This document shows positions 1-14,877 of a stretch of 30,028 nt of DNA, piece after piece. Made by a program: the position numbers and the translations under genes. The DNA lies in contig JNEM01013762.1 of NCBI GenBank assembly GCA_000697335.1, forward strand, positions 1 through 30,028, read 5' to 3'. A model generated the notes under the pieces. The model did no database searches and was not told where the DNA came from. It saw only the letters and a program-made list of their open reading frames with translations. Origin of the DNA: Conidiobolus incongruus B7586 (taxonomy: Eukaryota; Entomophthoromycota; Entomophthoromycetes; Entomophthorales; Conidiobolaceae). The first letter of the stretch is position 1. The number at the start of each line of letters is the position of its first letter.

Positions 1-1073
1 GTTTTGCTGAAAATGGTATCAAAGTAGTCTCCTTTGACCAGAGGGGTCATGGAGAGACCGCTCAGAAAATCAAAAAACTAGGAGTTGGAAGTGGGTTTAA
101 AACTCTATTCAAAGATATTGACGAAATTGTAGAAAAATTTTATGATCCTAGACTGAATTTGGTTTTGATGGGTCACAGTTATGTATGAGCTATCGTTGAT
201 ATATTAATTTCTTCAGAGTTTAATCATCTGATTGTTTAGGGAGGATTGGCGGCTTTTAATTACTCCGTCTATGGTGGAAAGAGAGATTTAATTACTGGGC
301 TTATTGGATGCTGTAATTTTATTATCTTATAAAAATAATACAAATATTTTATCTAACATACTAAAAATTAATTAGCCCCTGGATTCGAGGTACCTCCTGA
401 AGTTTTACCTCATCCAGTAATAGTATTTATTCTCAAAAGGCTTGTTAATATCCTTCCAAACCATACAACTAAAGCAAACATTGGTAAATCCATTCAAATT
501 GGCTCCAGTTAAATGTGTATTAAAGATAATTTTAGATCCTAGCTTTATTAGTAGAATTGAAGGAGAAGTTAATATATATAAGAATGATCCTTTAGTCACT
601 CCTGTTGCATCTCTTATCTATGGTAACTAACTATTTAATTAGCTTTATTAGGCATATTATATTAATATCGGATTACAGCACAAGATTTGCTAACATCCAA
701 TGAAATTAAGAATCATTGTGACAAAATCAAAATACCTAACGTTTTACTTACCCATGGTACTGAAGATAAGATCACTCTCCATGCAGGAACACAGCAAGTA
801 TATGAAAACATGAAGAAAACTCATCCTAATGTAACATTCAAATCATACGACGGTGCTTATCATGAACGTAAGTTGAATCTAAAGTTTTTCAAACTCCTAA
901 CTAATGAATGATGTTTACTAGTTCATAATGATCTTTGTCGTGAAGAGGTAAATATTTCATACTATTTAATACATAAGAATTTAGTTATATATATTTAAAT
1001 GTAGGTATGTAAAGATTACATTGATTGGATTCAAAATTTAAAAGCTAAAGCACCCACTACATCGAAACTATGA
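1..1073 (+). CDS. Monoglyceride lipase-like serine hydrolase (3' part, seven exons)
   Basis: An alpha/beta-hydrolase of the monoglyceride lipase (MGLL/yeast Yju3) family, which releases fatty acid from monoacylglycerol. Exons: 3-182 (partial), 240-312, 376-483, 536-622, 679-867, 922-947 and 1005-1073, with TGA at 1071-1073. The six introns are 57, 63, 52, 56, 54 and 57 nt, all GT-AG. Spliced, they give 243 residues in one frame. The oxyanion-side motif FDQRGHGET, the nucleophile elbow GHSYGG (Ser codon 177-179), the acid in HGTEDKIT (Asp codon 765-767) and the His in YHELHND (cat 861-863) form the complete family triad. Intron 1 falls inside the nucleophile elbow, so unspliced reading shows false stops there. 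Roughly 60-70 N-terminal residues lie beyond the window edge, judging from the usual family length near 300. Reading frames are intact, so this is a functional gene rather than a pseudogene. Substrate is inferred from family. Confidence 0.87.
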
Positions 1074-1650
1074 TCATAGTTATAACATATTCGATTATTA
1101 ATTAAATATATCATTATTTTGAAATTTAAAAGACGTTTATACAGTTTTAAAGAGATATTATTTAACTATATTCTCTATTTGAATCATATTGAATTTTTTG
1201 TAAAATGTATTAATTGATATCCATTAACTAAATTATACTATTCTATTAATAATTTGATTTAATTATTTTATTTTAATTTTACTTGTTATAATATTCTATT
1301 AAATTAGACAAATGAGATATAAAATGACCAAAAATATAAAACTAATATTTAAATATTATTTATGATTTAAATGAATATATACTCAGAACTATGAAAAAAT
1401 CTCAATATTCATATTGACAATTATTTTGAACATTTCAGTTTATCCTTGTTATCTAATCTATTTATATATTTCGGGATAAAATTTTATTAAATTGTATGAA
1501 AGGGAGAGTTGTATTGATTTAAAATTATATTAAAAATGAATTTATTAAATTGATATGTTATATATATATATATATATAAGGAATATAAGAAAAGTTATAT
1601 TTGATTTATGATTGTAAAATTAGTAAATTATTGATATTAAGTTAAAAATG
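1074..1650. other. Gene-free spacer between the lipase gene and tRNA-Tyr
   Basis: A+T-rich spacer with no convincing reading frame. It holds a short (AT)9-type microsatellite at about 1560-1578. The lipase gene ends on the + strand and the tRNA is on the - strand, so this is a convergent 3' spacer and must contain the lipase 3' UTR. I could not place a unique polyadenylation signal. Confidence 0.5.
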
Positions 1651-1654
1651 AAAA
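1651..1654 (-). terminator. Pol III terminator of tRNA-Tyr
   Basis: A run of four A on the + strand (TTTT in the transcript) starts five nucleotides past the tRNA 3' end. This is the usual RNA polymerase III stop signal. Confidence 0.7.
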
Positions 1655-1659
1655 GAGAA

Positions 1660-1743
1660 TCCGACCAACCGGAATTGAACCAGTGACCTAGAGATTACAG
1701 CTTTAACTACAGTCTCCCGCTCTACCAACTGAGCTATAGTCGG
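1660..1743 (-). tRNA. tRNA-Tyr (GUA) with 11-nt intron
   Basis: Read on the minus strand from 1743 down. The acceptor stem CCGACTA pairs with TGGTCGG (one G-T pair), and the discriminator is A at 1660. The D arm is GCTC/GAGC, and its A-box TAGCTCAGTTGG matches the Pol III consensus. The T arm ACTGG/CCGGT carries the B-box GGTTCAATTCC. The anticodon stem GGAGA/TCTCT encloses the loop CTGTAGA, with anticodon GTA, after removal of an 11-nt intron (TTAAAGCTGTA) located one base 3' of the anticodon, the standard position for nuclear tRNA introns. The mature length is 73 nt plus the added CCA. An intron in tRNA-Tyr is nearly universal in eukaryotes, which supports a nuclear origin and excludes organellar or bacterial DNA. 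All arms pair, so it looks functional. Confidence 0.95.
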
Positions 1744-2590
1744 CTGAGTATGAAGAACATCATAATTAGAAATATCAAATAATATTAATTTTATAATTTT
1801 TAATCATTTAAAATTTTCAATAAATAAAATTTCACTTATATTCTTCTTATCCTATTAATATAATATATTCTAACTCATTATAAATGATTAATTCCATACT
1901 TTTGAAAATTCTATATAAATCATATCATTATTTTTTAAATCATTATTTATATTTCATATTATATCTTTAACAATGTCGCTGCTAGATATTTGATAAATTA
2001 TATAGTGTTTCAACTATAGTAATTAAATAAATAATCCTTTTAATGGACCTTATAATGAAAATGTTATTATATTTTTTTCTTATTTTAACAAATTGAAATA
2101 TATTGACCCATATTTCTTTGAATAAAATTCATTTTTTATTATATTTAATTATAGGAAAAACAAAAAATTTTAATAATCAAATGCAATATACTAGTAGTAA
2201 ATTACAAATTTTTTGCTTATTTTAATATACAATTAAATTACCTATTTTTAATTGATTAATATGAATTAGTCTGCTTTCAATATCCCAAATGCCATAGTAG
2301 GCTTTTTTCTATTCAAATTTATATTTTCTACAATTGATTTTAGCGAATATAAAAATTCACCAAATACAATGTAAAAATTACGACTATTTTTGTATTAATT
2401 TTATTGTAAATTGACTTTAAATTTTTATAACCATAATATAGTATTATATGATGTATTACAATCAAAAGTCAGAGAAAGGAGCGAAATGGATATGAATACA
2501 AGATACTTATATAATTATACATAGATAAAAATAGAGCTATTTATTAAGCATATAGATGATATATAATTCAGTAATAAGTTATTTTTCGAA
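1744..2590. other. Gene-free spacer, 3' side of SF3B1
   Basis: A+T-rich interval holding the SF3B1 3' UTR and the upstream flank of tRNA-Tyr. A stretch near 2275-2390 has less extreme composition and is open in several frames on both strands. None of these matches a family I recognise, so no gene is called. Confidence 0.4.
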
Positions 2591-5500
2591 TTAAATGATA
2601 TAGTCTAGTTCATAGCGCTTGTAGTCATTGTTAGGATTATTACTTTCAATGGGTGGATAGAACATAGTAAGGGCATCGGGTGAAGCGATATATATATTAT
2701 TGTACAATTTCCAATAAATTTCGCGAACTTTACGAGCTGGATGGAATAAACCTTGTAACAAGTATTGCAGAATCTTTCCTGGACCAAGAGCAACTCTAAG
2801 GCCTTCAATAGCTTCAATAAAAGCGTTGATTACGTGAGGAGATGTCTCAAAGATATTGGGCCAGACAAAGTTCAATAAGTGAAGTAGAGCATCTTCACAA
2901 CCTAATCCAGCAACACCAAGAGCCATATGCTTAACAGTTGTACAAGCAGTTTGTCTGTGTACTAAATCACGATCCATTAAAGCATCTTCTAAAATAGGGG
3001 TGACTGCGTAAATGTAATCTTTACCCATTTCGCCAATGTATTCGAATAAGAAAGACAAAGATTTAAGAACACCATTTTGCACATTCAATTCAGGGACACG
3101 GTATTCATTCATTAAAGCGGGAAGAACAGTGAATGGAGCACAAGTTTCAGCAACAATGGCAATAGCGACAGTGGTACATACACGGTTTTGACGTTCTTGA
3201 ACTTTAAGGTTATTAAGTAAAGTAGCTAAGACATCTTGAGGTCCAATAGCCTTGGCAATATAACCGAATGTATTAACAGTAGCACGACGAATACCTTTTT
3301 TATGGGCTTTGAGCATATCTAAAAGTTCAAAACAAATACGCATCCATTCACGAGCAGATACAGATTCAGCTCCACGATCGGCAATACGACCAACTAAATC
3401 AATACAATTTTCTTGGACTTTTTCGTGACGATTCTTGAGAATTGGAGTGAGACGAGGTAAAAGCTCAGAAATGGGAGGATTCATATTGGTCATACCAATA
3501 ACATTTACAATGGATTTAAGAGCAGCCAAAATTGAACCAAGAACTTCAGGGAATTCTTCTCCAAGATATTCATACAAGACTTTACCCAAGTTACTCAATA
3601 ATGCTTCTTCGCCACAAGTTCTCAAAACTACTGCAATACGAGAAACTAAATCAGCTGCTTGTTGACGAACCTTTGCAGATTGATTGTTAAGACGCCACAA
3701 AAGATTAGATACAGCTTGACTTAAATAAGGTTTAGCACGAAGACCGAGAGCATTGAAAACAGCACCAAAACCGTTTAACATAACAACATCTTCAACAATT
3801 TGTTCTTGAAAAGCATATAAAATACCATCTACTAAGCGTTCTTCAAGTTGAGGATCAACATCAGCAACACCTAATTGAGTGACAACAGCATCGATACATT
3901 CCATAACCATTTTACGATATGGTTCAGATTCATCTTTAAGTCCATCAACAATCCTTGAAACGATTTCGTTTGTTCCAACTTTTTGGGCCAACTCAACAGT
4001 TGTTTCAATAACCTGTTTGTAGTTTCGACGATCTAAGGCCATACGACGAACCCAGAAATGTCTGAAAAATTCAGGAAGAATTTCTTCTTTAATGTAAGAT
4101 GGTTGAACACCATCAGTAGCGGCACACTGCTTAACAACTTTGAGTACAATCTTTTTCATTTCTTCATCAGGAGATTGAAATTCCCTGATTAAAATGACCA
4201 TTACTTCGGAGGTAAAATAGCTAGCGTAACGCGCATCCATTAAGGGGATAATATAACCAATAGCTTTCAAGAAAGCAGCTAAACTTTTACCACGGTGTTT
4301 ACGAATACCATTCCATAAAGGCGTGAGGACATCCTCAAAAGATTCAATACCATAAGGAGCAGATGCTTCAGCTAAAGCAGCGAGACAAAGAGCAGTAATA
4401 GTTCTAACTTTTTGTTGTTCGTCTTCAAGGCCCAAGTGAATGATATCAACCAAATTTTTCAAATGAGGTAAAACTGCACATCCCATTAAAATAGCAATTT
4501 GCTGTACAATTTTAATACCTGTGTGTCTAGCTTGCCAAGATTTTTTACTTCTGCATACAGCTTTTAAGAAGGGCATCAAGGCAGGAATACCAAGAGCAGA
4601 AGCAACGACTGAAAAGGCACGAGCAGTGGTGTTTCTGACATATTCATCAACGTGATCAATATCAGGACGCATGGTAGCAATCATTGTGGCTAAACCGGCA
4701 GCTTTACTCAAATTACTAATGATTTCACGACCTTCAACTCTGGCGTAATAATCTTCTTCAATCAATAGTGGTTCGATGACAACTAAAATCTTATGAACAT
4801 ATGGACGAACCAAATCATCTAACTTATATAAAACACGATCAATGACTTTAACCAACAGATGTCTTTCCTGATCTTCCAAAGTAGGAGACATAAGAAGGGG
4901 CAAAATCTGATCAAATAAAGCCTTTGCACCAAAATCTCTAGCTTTATCAGTAATATGTCTTAAGGCCGATTTTCTCATAGCAGGAGTTCCATTTTTGATT
5001 TTTAGAAGTAAACGCATAATTTTTCTTTCTTTTAATTCTTCAACAGACAAAGACTCTTCATCCTTATTATCCATTAACTTCCCGAAAAATTGCATATCTT
5101 CTTGCTTAAAGAAAGGAAGTTGTCCAACTCCAGGAACTTCCGTAGGGAGTTCAGGAGGTTGAACGGTATAGATATCTTCTTCAGGGATCATAAATCCAGA
5201 TCCTGCTAGAGGTGTAGGAGTAGCCATTAGCTTACGGGCTGGCGTGCGAATAGCAATGTAACCAGCAGGAACATCCAAGATTTTAAAACCCGTAGAAGGC
5301 AACATCTGATCAAGTTCTTCATCTGAAAGATAACGGTTGCGATATTCAATGTCTTTTTCCCAACGCAAAGCATTTAATGCTTCAGGAGTCATTTTAGCTA
5401 GATTCATAGGCTTAGGCGTACTATTAACCATGGAACTTGGTGTTTGTGCAACAGGTGTTTCGTCCCACCTGGATCTAGAGCGTCTTGGCGTTTCAGTTTC

Positions 5501-6268
5501 AGAGTGGTTTCCAACAGGGGTCTGATCCCATCTAGATTTGGAAGAAGAAGCAACAGGAGTTTGATCCCAGCGGGATGAGCTAGATGAAGAGTGGTTGGGT
5601 GTTTCGTCCCATCTATTGCGCTTTCTTGTGTCTCCTCCTTCAGAGCTATAATGTCTGGGTGTTTCATCCCATTGACTAGGATGCCTAGGAGTTTCATCTA
5701 CAGATTGTTTTGGGGCTTCCATATCCCAGCGACTTCTGCCATTACTACTAGCTTGTTTACCATCCTCTTTATTTTCTTGAAGTTTTTGAGCATATAAGCG
5801 TGTGAGCTCTTCATGTTCTCTATTAATTTCAGCTTCATGGTAAACTTCGGTGTAAGTGCGAGCGTGCTTTTCTTGGCCATTTTGAGCGAAAGGGTCGGCT
5901 CTTTCTGGTGAAAGCTCTCTTTTGAATCTTCTGGCTCTATATTCACCTTCTCTATCAGCAATCACTCTACTTTTGGATTTGTCTACCTCAAAAGGGTTTG
6001 CATTATGGTCTATTAATCCGTCATCCTCCTCTTCGATATCTAAAGGAATACTATCAACATATGAGCTTTTGTCGACATCGCCATAAATATCTTTATCATA
6101 TCCAATATCACCGACCATAGCAATATGTCCTTTATTTTTGAATTCTAACTCTTTTAGTTTCCTTTCGTCTTGTTGACGTTTAATTTGAGCGTCAATATCT
6201 ATTTTGTCAAAAGATTTTAAGTTAGTAATTTGCAAAAGAGAGCTTTAAATGTTTTTACCTTTTTCCAT
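2591..6268 (-). CDS. SF3B1: Splicing factor 3B subunit 1 (SF3B1/Prp10/Hsh155)
   Basis: HEAT-repeat core of the U2 snRNP SF3b complex, which clamps the branch-point/U2 duplex in the nucleus. The exons are 6259-6268 (ATG GAA AAA G) and 2591-6198. The 60-nt intron has GTAAAA, a perfect TACTAAC and TAG, giving a start MEKDIDAQIK that resembles the family N-terminus. The open frame running further upstream would begin at a TTG and reads intron. The product is 1205 residues (human 1304). Residues 1 to about 260 are low-complexity and carry six W-D motifs (W near 161, 180, 200, 214, 227 and 248, several as RWDETP/RWDQTP), the U2AF-ligand-motif array. Next come the SF3B6-binding segment around 275-335 and HEAT repeats from about 395 to the ending YELDYII. 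Counterparts of human hotspots R625, H662, K666, K700 and K741 are R525, H562, K566, K600 and K641. Human G742 corresponds to Ser642. Confidence 0.97.
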
Positions 6269-7381
6269 ATTGAAGAAAAAATATGTCAAATTTGTTTAAA
6301 TACTTATAGATATGCAGTTAATATTAATATTAATAACTAATTTAATTAACGAAAAAGTGAAAATAAATAATACTCTTAAATTTTTTGACTTAATTTTTTT
6401 TCAATGCTAATAATTTTATTGAGCCACAAGATTAATTGATTATTTATTCCCAACATTAAGAAATATCTAATTTTAAATTTTATGGGATTATTAATAAATA
6501 AAATATTGATTGAAATTTGATTGAATGACTTATATAGAAATGTATTCATCGATTTTCTATTAAAGCCTAAAAGTAAATTTGATAACTTAAATTCAAATTT
6601 TATTATACTGGTTTGTATTATGTATTTGTTTGTTTCGTAATGAAGTATTTTCAAAATAAAACTATACAAAAGAAATTCCAGAACAAAACATTCAAATTAA
6701 AATGAATGAGAAAATACGAAAACTTATATTCTTATATTATTATCAATAATATATCTATAAGTTTCATCTATTTATAAAACTCAATTGTGAGTAATCTGAA
6801 TGACGACTGATTTGAAACCGAAACTATTGATTACTAATTAATTTCACCTTTTATAATTAATCGTAAACTATAATGATAAAATGACATCTGGATGATTTCA
6901 ATTCAAACACATTTATTTTATGTACAATACCTTTTAACAATGAAATAAACTAAAAGCCTTATATAATTCTAATCATTCACTCTTATAGTGTTACCACTTA
7001 TTGCATTTATTTTACATGAAATTTATCATGATCTTATATACAATTCAGTTAACAATATTTTTGCAAATAAAATAGATATCATATTTAGAATTAAATTACC
7101 TCAAGTTGGCTCAATTTTAATTCATCTTTGGTAAATTTTATTAAAATATTCAGGTCCAATTTAATCATCTTAATCTTTTTGATTCGCATTCTATCAAAAT
7201 ATTAAGAAAAATAATTGGTTTGGAAGTGGAATAATTAACGACCATTGGCTATCAAACTTGAGGAATAAGAAATTAACGAGGTAAATATTAAATTTAATTG
7301 AGAAATTTATTCAAGGTATATTCAATCAAATAAAACCAAAATCCAATTTCATTGGTCACGCTCGTGTTTAAATCTAAAATG
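6269..7381. other. Divergent promoter spacer between SF3B1 and the pseudogene
   Basis: About 1.1 kb between the SF3B1 start (- strand) and the TATA box of the + strand pseudogene. It must contain both upstream regions. Very A+T-rich; no clear TATA element is seen close to the SF3B1 start. A 97-codon frame at 6376-6669 (-) is discussed among rejected items. Confidence 0.5.
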
Positions 7382-7389
7382 TATATAAA
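7382..7389 (+). promoter_or_regulatory. TATA box of the broken gene
   Basis: TATATAAA followed by C, 38 nt before the ATG at 7428. The same nine bases occur upstream of the GPI gene, so the element looks like a genuine core promoter that outlived its gene. Confidence 0.6.
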
Positions 7390-7427
7390 CCCTTCTTACC
7401 CTTCATTTTATATTTACTGAATTAACA

Positions 7428-8397
7428 ATGCTATTCAAAAAATACCAAAATTATTATTAAAATCTCTTGACGCCTATTGTTTTAGTTTAAGTAGCAGACG
7501 GTATCATTTTTCAGAATCTGACGATAAAATTCCTAAATGATTCGAATCTCCTGGAAGAAGTTTGAACAGAATAGCTTTTGAACTTTATGATAAAGCCTTG
7601 GATTATATTAAACAGACTGGTGTTATATATCCACTTCTCAATAACCAAGGGTCCAAATTAATTCTCATTGATAAAAGGCCCTGGCATAATATTTATCAAG
7701 TTACTGAATTTCAAGTACCTCCCAAGTTTACAATTCTAAAACATGTATCCCACACTGCACTGGGATTAGTAAGTATTCTATCCAGCTTCATACACCAAGA
7801 AGTCCCCGAGCAATTTTTAGATCCTTTACACCAGGTGAAATCTAATTTGACATGTACCAAGGGTACTCTCAAGACGTATTACAATACTACTTTGACTCAG
7901 TATGAAATATATACCAATATCTATTTCATTGATTCAATGTTGGAACTTCTGAAATCCATTCAATACCGAAAAATCGTAGATGGTATATCACACTCTGGTT
8001 ATGCGAGGGCTTCTGTGCCAATGTTGAAAGATAATATAAGATATCAGCTTATGTTTATGTTGAAGAACTCCACAATGCCTTCTAATCTCTAGTTCAAGAA
8101 ATTCAAAAGGATCTCGATTATTGGAAGGATCTGAAAGTTGTATTCCTTGGAAGTCATTTTTCTAAGAATAGGAATATAGCACTGTAGTACCTCCAGTCAA
8201 CTATCAGGGATCTTCACTTATGTGATCGTACCTTTTATAGCGATACCACGAATGAAGCGGATATTATTCACAATGTAGCTAAACATTATTTGGAGTTGAA
8301 CAAAGTGAGTAATGATTTATTCCAAGATCAGAAATTTCTTCATACTGACATCCTGGCCGATGAAACCGAAACATATTTAAAAAACACTAAAAACTAA
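7428..8397 (+). pseudogene. Broken copy of a conserved fungal protein gene (function unknown)
   Basis: A roughly 320-codon coding relic. The apparent start is ATG 7428 (MLF..), but the frame shifts by one within an A run at 7435-7440. The next segment (7562-8092 is its longest open part) reads clearly as protein, including KLILIDKRPWHNIYQVTEF and HVSHTALGLVSILSSFIHQ, and contains a TGA at 7538-7540 where Trp would fit. Near 8083-8094 the frame shifts again, continuing as VQEIQKDLDYWKDLKVVFLG to TAA 8395-8397, with a TAG at 8185-8187 in IAL*YLQ where Gln would fit. From memory, the order GYARAS, then VVxLGSH, then IAxQY recurs in an uncharacterised fungal protein family; I cannot name a function. 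Codon texture is still well preserved, so loss looks recent. No GT-AG intron removes these breaks. Alternatives are assembly errors or, unlikely given clean neighbours, stop-codon recoding. Confidence 0.7.
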
Positions 8398-13079
<4,682 letters not shown>

Positions 13080-13116
13080 ATCTCTTATATTTGTGTATTC
13101 ATATTCATTATAGTTA

Positions 13117-13122
13117 AATAAA
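13117..13122 (+). terminator. Polyadenylation signal of GPI
   Basis: AATAAA 38 nt after the GPI stop codon. In A+T-rich DNA this hexamer is common, so the call rests mainly on position. Confidence 0.45.
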
Positions 13123-13321
13123 ATTTATTTTCAAATCGATCTTTTCATAATTACTATTTCAATAATTATAGTCTTAAGATTAAATGTGAAAAAATGAATA
13201 CAATATCTTAGGTTGTGTAGTGTTTTATATTAAGTTTTGTAAATAAAGATTGTTTTTAGAAAAGTACTCGTAATACAATTTAGTAAATTATTTATTAATT
13301 CTTTTCTTTAACATATTGGGA

Positions 13322-13373
13322 CTGAATATCTTAACACTTACTTATTGTTGAGATACTGTAGCAGAATATTCAG
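13322..13373. other. Two-tier stem-loop between GPI and the TRAPP gene
   Basis: Inner stem ATCTTAACA (13328-13336) pairs with TGTTGAGAT (13346-13354), nine pairs including one G-T, around a 9-nt loop. Outer stem CTGAAT (13322-13327) pairs with ATTCAG (13368-13373), leaving a 13-nt bulge on the 3' side. It lies about 240 bp after the GPI stop. It could be a small structured RNA, part of a 3' UTR or chance; no family is recognised. Confidence 0.35.
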
Positions 13374-13651
13374 AAAAAACTTTCCTTCTCAGATTATTAC
13401 TCCCAGGTTTAAATAGTTGATTCAGTGAATGATATAGGATTTGGTTAAAATCTAATAAAGAGAACAAAGAGTATTTTTAATTATAGACTGACAAAGCCAG
13501 CCTGAATTAGAAATAGCATTGACTTAACCATCAGATCAAGATGGACGGTTAATTTTGGAATGCAACAGTTGTAAAGATTAATATTTAAGTTTATTAAATA
13601 ATATCACAAATACGCTATTCGAATAGGTGTTAAAACAACATAATACCAATA

Positions 13652-13672
13652 TTTATTATTTATTATTTATTA
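13652..13672. repeat. Heptamer tandem repeat (TTTATTA)x3
   Basis: Three perfect copies of TTTATTA, immediately downstream of the TRAPP gene stop on the minus strand, hence within its likely 3' UTR. Confidence 0.8.
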
Positions 13673-13684
13673 TTCATATTGAAC

Positions 13685-14340
13685 CTAATTCAAAAGACCT
13701 TTCCCAATACGATTCAGCAACCCTGTAAGGTATTTGGAATGAATGGGTTGATTAGGAATAGGATCATAAAAGGGATTGCTAATGATCATTATATAAGAAG
13801 CGTAAATATTTTTAAATATCTAAATTTATATTAATATCAATTTATTTAGTGATAATATTTTATTATTTACCTTTTTGACTTCAATATCTCTAACAATTTG
13901 ATCAGCTAGACTAGCTATTAAAACTAACTTGATTTTAGTATTGGTAACATAACCATAACTAAATTTGAATAATGTTATTCTATATTGATTAAAATAAATA
14001 ATATTTAGATTTACATAACGAAATCTTCAACAATATGTAATAAACCCAAATATTGCTCATTCTCTTTCATTCTAATATTAGTAGAATTTGAAACTATTAT
14101 AACTTTATTAGCATTAGTTAATATTATTAGATAGTACTCAATTACTTTTTTCCTCTATTAAATCTATTGAAGTGTGAATTAAATAATGAAATTTTAATGG
14201 ATTAATCTCTTGATTAAAATTGTGAATAAATAAAGGTTCATTCTAAAATTAAATTTATATATATATGTATTTTTCGAATATAATAGCTTATTAAATATTA
14301 CTTGTTTGCCAATAATTCCAATGGATAGTAATTTAGACAT
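13685..14340 (-). CDS. TRAPP complex subunit, TRAPPC2L/Tca17 type (five exons)
   Basis: Sedlin-family longin-like subunit of the TRAPP vesicle-tethering complex, a Rab-activating complex at the Golgi. Exons on the minus strand are 14302-14340, 14146-14242, 14015-14093, 13871-13958 and 13685-13819. The introns are 59, 52, 56 and 51 nt, all GT-AG. Spliced length is 438 nt, 145 residues (human TRAPPC2L 140), ending in TAG at 13685-13687. The product starts MSKLLSIGIIGKQNEPLF and matches the family along its length: LKFHYLIHTSIDLIEEKIS (human LKFHYMVHTSLDVVDEKIS), QYLGLLHIVEDFVIYGYVTN (human [20 protein letters not shown]) and SNPFYDP near the C-terminus (human CNPFYNP). Every junction keeps frame and similarity continuous, which makes the exon model strong despite no exon exceeding 135 nt. 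TRAPPC2L is preferred over the paralogue TRAPPC2 because of the YGYVTN and YLGLL segments. An A run directly precedes the ATG. Confidence 0.92.
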
Positions 14341-14877
14341 TTTTTTTTCTATTTATTTAATTATTTGAGATTATTGTTAAATTCTCGATTGACTTGTTTG
14401 TATTTAATATAAATTAATAAAATATGATATATTATCATTATGGGATAAATAATTTGATTTGATGAATTATTTTACAATCCAACTTTTCAAAATTCATTTA
14501 AATCAGGTACGAAAAAAAATAATATAGCTATGTCTGATTATTGATATTGATTCATTAATTATAATTTGTAAAATATTTTTATTTAATTATAATTTTTTAA
14601 AATTTATTCCATTTAATATTGTTTTATTATACATCAAAAATTCGAAATTATATTCAGAAGATTATCTAATCATTAGTCATTTGTATGATCTATATTTATT
14701 ACTAAAAAATGAAATAAATAATTTATTCTGTATTTATATCATTAATATCTCAAATGTTTTATGGTTTTCAAATGATGGATTATTGGTTTAAATTTAAAAA
14801 ATGCTTCGTATGACATTGAATAGTTTGGACCTAAAGAATTATTTAACACTTATATTCTGATATACTATGATTTGTAT
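14341..14877. other. Spacer between TRAPP gene and SDR-like gene
   Basis: Upstream region of the TRAPP gene and 3' flank of the SDR-like gene, both on the minus strand. Very A+T-rich. A possible extra last exon of the SDR-like gene lies at its high end (see that entry). Otherwise nothing is seen. Confidence 0.45.

Noticed and set aside
183-239. In-frame TGA and TAG in the lipase gene as signs of a pseudogene or altered genetic code
   Set aside because: Both lie inside a 57-nt GT-AG intron. Splicing restores GHSYGG, and the other genes use standard stops.
2275-2390. Short open stretch on the minus strand reading like protein (ending ..MAFGILKAD), a possible exon
   Set aside because: All three minus frames and one plus frame are partly open and look protein-like. 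No family is recognised and no upstream exon with an ATG could be joined in frame.
2461-2474. 14-nt repeat shared with 10366-10379
   Set aside because: Flanks do not match, so it is more likely coincidence than an element copy.
6376-6669. 97-codon open frame on the minus strand
   Set aside because: Dominated by Ile, Asn, Lys, Leu and Phe from A+T-rich codons. A frame of this length is expected about once by chance in a window of this composition, and it has no motif.
13322-13373. Resemblance to the 5' end of U1 snRNA (ACTTACTT followed by GAGATAC)
   Set aside because: The U1 70K loop, the Sm site and the remaining stems are absent, and the segment folds differently.
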